Positions 61,105 to 64,000 of a DNA stretch of 64,000 nucleotides are shown piece after piece (within the stretch, counting starts at the first letter, position 1; each line of letters begins with the position of its first letter). Source of the DNA: Mixta intestinalis. GTDB taxonomy: Bacteria; Pseudomonadota; Gammaproteobacteria; Enterobacterales; Enterobacteriaceae. Under the pieces are notes generated by a model. That model ran no database searches and was not told the DNA's origin. It worked only from the letters and a program-made list of their open reading frames with translations. The translations under genes were made by a program, and so were the position numbers. Where the stretch lies: the NCBI RefSeq assembly GCF_009914055.1, contig NZ_CP028271.1, forward strand, positions 1,178,001 through 1,242,000, given 5' to 3'.

Positions 61105-61521
61105 ATGGCGACACTGCCAGAAAAAGAGAAGCTGGTACGCAACTTTAACCGCTGCGCTAACTGGGAAGAAAAATATCTGTATGTGATTGAACTGGGGGGA
61201 CGGTTGCCAGAATTATCTGATTCCTTCCACCAGCCGCAGTACAGCGTTTCAGGCTGTCAAAGCCAGGTCTGGATTGTAATGGATCAGGCGGCGGACGGGA
61301 CGATTCAGCTACAGGGCGACAGCGATGCCGCCATCGTTAAGGGCCTGATTGCGGTGGTGTTTAGCCTTTATCAGGGGATGACGCCGCAGCAAATCGTCGA
61401 GTTTGATGTTCGCCCGTGGTTTGAACAACTGGCCTTAACGCAGCACCTTACTCCGTCCCGTTCACAGGGGCTGGAAGCGATGATCCGCACCATCCGCGCC
61501 CGGGCACAGACGCTCTGCTAA
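61105..61521 (+). CDS. sufE: Sulfur acceptor SufE
   Basis: 138 residues, E. coli length. Active Cys in SVSGCQSQVW (about 51) receives sulfur from SufS and hands it to SufB. Strong ribosome site GGAGGAATGA. Last gene of the suf operon, 28 bp after sufS. Confidence 0.97.
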   Translation: MATLPEKEKLVRNFNRCANWEEKYLYVIELGGRLPELSDSFHQPQYSVSGCQSQVWIVMDQAADGTIQLQGDSDAAIVKGLIAVVFSLYQGMTPQQIVEFDVRPWFEQLALTQHLTPSRSQGLEAMIRTIRARAQTLC

Positions 61522-61536
61522 GCTAAACTTCTCTCA

Positions 61537-61569
61537 CGCCCCGTTACGTTTAACGGGGCGCTTTTTATT
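61537..61569 (+). terminator. Terminator of the suf operon
   Basis: Perfect 10-bp stem CGCCCCGTTA/TAACGGGGCG (61537-61546 with 61551-61560) then CTTTTTATT. It leaves only about 20 nt before ldtE. Confidence 0.9.
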
Positions 61570-61588
61570 GTCGATGAGAGAAGCCTCC

Positions 61589-62623
61589 ATGAAAGCACTT
61601 TTCCCTTTCGCCTGCGGGCTGATATGCGCAGCCCTGATGATGCCAGCGCTGGTCAGCGCAACCGAATATCCACTTCCTGCTGAAAACAGCCGCCTGATTG
61701 GTGAGAACATCACCACCGTTGTTCCCGATGATAAACAGCCGCTGGAGACGATTGCTGCCCGTTATAAAATCGGCCTGCTGAATATGTTAGAGGCGAACCC
61801 CGGCACCGATCCCTGGCTACCAAAGGCGGGAAGCGAACTGGTTATTCCACAGCAGATGTTGCTGCCTGATACCAAACGCGAGGGTATCGTGGTGAACCTG
61901 GCGGAGCTGCGCCTTTACTACTATCCGCCGGGTGAGAATAAGGTGATTGTCTATCCGGTAGGCATTGGTCAGCTTGGTGCGATGACGCCCTCAATGGTAA
62001 CGCGCATTACGCAAAAAATCCCTAATCCCACCTGGACGCCCACGCCAAATATCCGCAAGCGTTACGCCAAAGAGGGTATCACGCTGCCTGGCGTGGTCCC
62101 TGCCGGGCCAGATAATCCGATGGGGCTGTTTGCGTTGCGCCTGGCCTACGGCAGCGGGCACTACCTGATTCACGGCACTAATGCTGATTTTGGCATCGGC
62201 ATGCGCGTCAGCTCCGGCTGTATTCGCCTGCGCCCGGACGATATCGCCGCGCTGTTTAACAGCGTGCCGGAAGGGACGCGCGTACAGATCATTAATCAGC
62301 CGGTGAAATATGCCGTCGAGCCGGACGGTAAACGCTATATCGAAGTGCATCAGCCGCTGTCGCGTAGCGAACAGGACGATCCTCAAACCATGCGGCTGCC
62401 GCTGACTAAGGCGCTAAAACGCTTTATGGATAATAAAGAAAGTGATGGCGCGCTGATCGATGAGGCCCTACAGCGCCGTTCCGGAATGCCGATTCTGGTC
62501 AGTCTTGGCGAAGCTGCGGGCGCAAGCGTAGCGCAACCGGCGGAAAACGGCGCTCAGCGCCACGCAGAGGAGATAAACGCGGAAAAACAGGATAAGGCAA
62601 GGGATACAGCAGAAAAGGCGTAA
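61589..62623 (+). CDS. ldtE: L,D-transpeptidase LdtE (YnhG)
   Basis: 344 residues. Signal peptide (MKALFPFACG...VSA), a LysM-like peptidoglycan-binding segment (about 40-95) and a YkuD domain with HGTNADFGIGMRVSSGCIRL holding the catalytic His and Cys. The family blocks NLAELRLYYYPPGENKVIVYP and GQKIPNPTWTPT-like match E. coli YnhG, which makes 3-3 (DAP-DAP) cross-links. The Ala/Glu/Lys-rich tail (about 310-344) differs from E. coli. Start at 61589 chosen for the signal peptide. Same sufE-ynhG-lpp-pykF order as E. coli. Confidence 0.92.
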   Translation: MKALFPFACGLICAALMMPALVSATEYPLPAENSRLIGENITTVVPDDKQPLETIAARYKIGLLNMLEANPGTDPWLPKAGSELVIPQQMLLPDTKREGIVVNLAELRLYYYPPGENKVIVYPVGIGQLGAMTPSMVTRITQKIPNPTWTPTPNIRKRYAKEGITLPGVVPAGPDNPMGLFALRLAYGSGHYLIHGTNADFGIGMRVSSGCIRLRPDDIAALFNSVPEGTRVQIINQPVKYAVEPDGKRYIEVHQPLSRSEQDDPQTMRLPLTKALKRFMDNKESDGALIDEALQRRSGMPILVSLGEAAGASVAQPAENGAQRHAEEINAEKQDKARDTAEKA

Positions 62624-62665
62624 CGGGGGTTTGAGGCGGTTACCGGGCAGGGAGGCAAAAATGGA

Positions 62666-62696
62666 ATAAAAAAATGGCGTCCAGTGGACGCCATTT
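62666..62696 (-). terminator. Terminator of lpp
   Basis: Stem AAATGGCGTCC/GGACGCCATTT (11 bp, 62672-62682 with 62686-62696) followed on the minus strand by a T-rich tail. Confidence 0.92.
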
Positions 62697-62711
62697 CTGT
62701 CACCAGAACTC

Positions 62712-62948
62712 TTACTTACGGTAAGAGTGAGCCTGGTTGTCCAGACGCTGGTTAGCACGAGCTGCGTCATCTTTAGCAGCCTGTACGTCAGAGCGCATTG
62801 CGTTCACGTCGTTGCTCAGCTGGTCAACTTTCGCGTTCAGAGTCTGAACGTCGCTTGACAGCTGGTCGATTTTAGCATTGCTGGAGCAACCAGCCAGCAG
62901 AGTTGAACCCAGAATTACCGCGCCCAGTACCAGTTTAGTACGATTCAT
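62712..62948 (-). CDS. lpp: Major outer-membrane (Braun) lipoprotein
   Basis: 78 residues, E. coli length. Signal peptide with lipobox LLAGC (Cys21). Trimeric coiled-coil heptads follow (KIDQLSSDVQTLNAKVDQL...), and the C-terminal YRK ends in the Lys that L,D-transpeptidases attach to peptidoglycan. The 5' leader CTACATGGAGATTAACTCAA is almost identical to E. coli lpp. Confidence 0.98.
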   Translation of the reverse strand: MNRTKLVLGAVILGSTLLAGCSSNAKIDQLSSDVQTLNAKVDQLSNDVNAMRSDVQAAKDDAARANQRLDNQAHSYRK

Positions 62949-62986
62949 TATTTATACCCTCTAGATTGAGTTAATCTCCATGTAGC

Positions 62987-63022
62987 GTTACAAGTATTAC
63001 ACAAAGTTTTTTGGTATGAGAA
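62987..63022 (-). promoter_or_regulatory. lpp promoter
   Basis: -10 TAATAC (62999-62994) and -35 TTCTCA (63022-63017) with a 17-bp spacer. An A/T-rich upstream region (63023-63200) resembles the strong E. coli lpp promoter. Expected start near 62987. Confidence 0.75.
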
Positions 63023-63202
63023 TAATTTTTTGATGAGAACATGCTTAATTTTGCTCGTTCGCTCAAAGAAACATCTGTTATGCCAGCGGCTATAAAAAAA
63101 CAAATGAAAACAGGCAGATTTAATTGATTTTATCTTTACTGCTACGCAGATTTTATCGTTATTATCAATTGGAATTTTTGGGAATAACGATTACCGCAGA
63201 AT

Positions 63203-63231
63203 AAAAAAAAGCGCCCATCAGGCGCTTTTTT
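63203..63231 (-). terminator. Terminator of pykF
   Basis: Stem AAAAGCGCC/GGCGCTTTT (63207-63215 with 63221-63229) with A- and T-runs on both sides, 18 nt after the pykF stop. Confidence 0.9.
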
Positions 63232-63248
63232 AATAAGGCTGTAATTAT

Positions 63249-64000
63249 TTACAGTACATGTACGGAAGCGGTATTGGTAGTACCACTTGGTACCAGCGCA
63301 CCGGAAACCATCACTACCACGTCGCCTTTCTGAGCATAGCCGCTTTGCAGCGCCAGCTCTTTACCAATACGGTAGAAATCGTCGGTAGAGGCGATTTCAT
63401 TAACGACGCGAGCTTCAATACCTTTGCTTAACAGCAGCTGGCGTGCCGTGATCGGGTTGGTGGTCAGTGCCAGGATGGTCGCATCCGGGAAGTATTTACG
63501 TACGGATTTAGCGGATTTGCCGCCTTCGGTGGCTACCACGATAACCGGCGCTTCCAGTTTTTCCGCCGTTTCTACCGCACCGCGGCAAACGGCTTCGGTG
63601 ATGCGCAGTTTACGGCTGTCGTTCAGCGTATCAATGCGTGATTTCATTACGCGATCGGTACGTTCACAGATGGTGGCCATGATGCTGACGGATTCCAGCG
63701 GGTATTTGCCTTTGGCGCTTTCGCCAGACAGCATTACCGCATCGGTGCCGTCCAGGATGGCGTTGGCAACGTCACCCGCTTCTGCACGGGTAGGGCGCGG
63801 GTTTTTGATCATGGAATCCAGCATTTGGGTCGCGGTAATCACGACTTTACGTGCTTTATTACATTTTTTGATCATCATCTTCTGCGCGAAAATCACTTCT
63901 TCTACCGGAATTTCTACGCCGAGATCGCCGCGCGCCACCATAATGCCATCGGAAGCGTCGAGGATTTCATCAAAGTTGTTGAGGCCTTCCTGGTTTTCGA
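63249..64000 (-). CDS. pykF: Pyruvate kinase I (3' part, cut by window edge)
   Basis: About 250 C-terminal residues; the 5' part lies beyond the window. Visible: ENQEGLNNFDEIL, MVARGDLGVEIP and ATQMLDSMIKNPRPTRAE (PEP/Mg site region), then the C-terminal allosteric domain to GTTNTASVHVL, nearly identical to E. coli PykF (fructose-1,6-bisphosphate-activated). It makes pyruvate and ATP from PEP, opposing ppsA in this window. The locus next to lpp supports PykF over PykA. Confidence 0.97.
   Translation of the reverse strand, partial: ENQEGLNNFDEILDASDGIMVARGDLGVEIPVEEVIFAQKMMIKKCNKARKVVITATQMLDSMIKNPRPTRAEAGDVANAILDGTDAVMLSGESAKGKYPLESVSIMATICERTDRVMKSRIDTLNDSRKLRITEAVCRGAVETAEKLEAPVIVVATEGGKSAKSVRKYFPDATILALTTNPITARQLLLSKGIEARVVNEIASTDDFYRIGKELALQSGYAQKGDVVVMVSGALVPSGTTNTASVHVL

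Noticed and set aside
1..64000. tRNA, rRNA, insertion sequence, integron or CRISPR elements
   Set aside because: No cloverleaf, transposase, or regularly spaced repeat was seen on reading either strand; a dedicated tRNA or repeat search was not possible here.

Overview
The window is chromosomal DNA of a gammaproteobacterium of the order Enterobacterales. Gene content and order closely follow the stretch of the Escherichia coli chromosome that runs from spy through thrS-pheST-ihfA-btu-ppsA-suf to lpp-pykF. The proteins resemble their E. coli counterparts but are clearly diverged. Extra blocks (kduID with a KdgR-type operator, treZ-treY-glgX, a formate dehydrogenase/cytochrome bd operon) suggest an Erwiniaceae-like host such as Pantoea, Mixta or Erwinia; that placement is inference. 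I saw no rRNA or tRNA genes, insertion sequences or CRISPR arrays.

Layout. 1-9.7 kb: spy, a Tat-targeted SDR, LexA-type cho, nadE, a Bcr-type MFS pump, osmE, katE and tcyP (stress, NAD synthesis and cystine uptake). 9.8-14.7 kb: SOS-type ydjM, the kduID pectin/uronate genes, hxpB, yniB and yniA. 15-17.2 kb: a Fur-box-linked orphan binding protein and ydiY. 17.3-23.9 kb (minus strand): a DUF554 protein and a tightly overlapping operon encoding a formate dehydrogenase with a NuoG-like N-terminus, a DUF1641 protein and a short-Q-loop (CIO-like) cytochrome bd. 24.0-24.5 kb: a nested Rz/Rz1-like spanin pair with no other phage genes. 24.6-31 kb: treZ-treY-glgX, which converts alpha-glucan to trehalose.

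31.5-38.8 kb is the translation cluster thrS-infC-rpmI-rplT-pheM-pheS-pheT-ihfA, with its leader operators, ATT start codon and attenuator. 38.9-44.9 kb: a His-rich DUF2502 protein, btuCED, nlpC, the degenerate-EAL gene rflP (ydiV) and selO. 45-55.1 kb: aroH, ppsR/ppsA divergent around a Cra-like site, the sRNA gene rprA with an RcsB-type box, ydiK, ydiJ and menI. 55.1-55.6 kb: an unrecognised 134-residue protein under a near-perfect Fur box. 55.9-61.5 kb: sufABCDSE. 61.6-64 kb: ldtE, lpp and the 3' part of pykF, cut by the window edge.

The least ordinary items are the fdh-DUF1641-cyd operon, the stranded spanin pair, and the Fur-controlled unknown gene next to suf.
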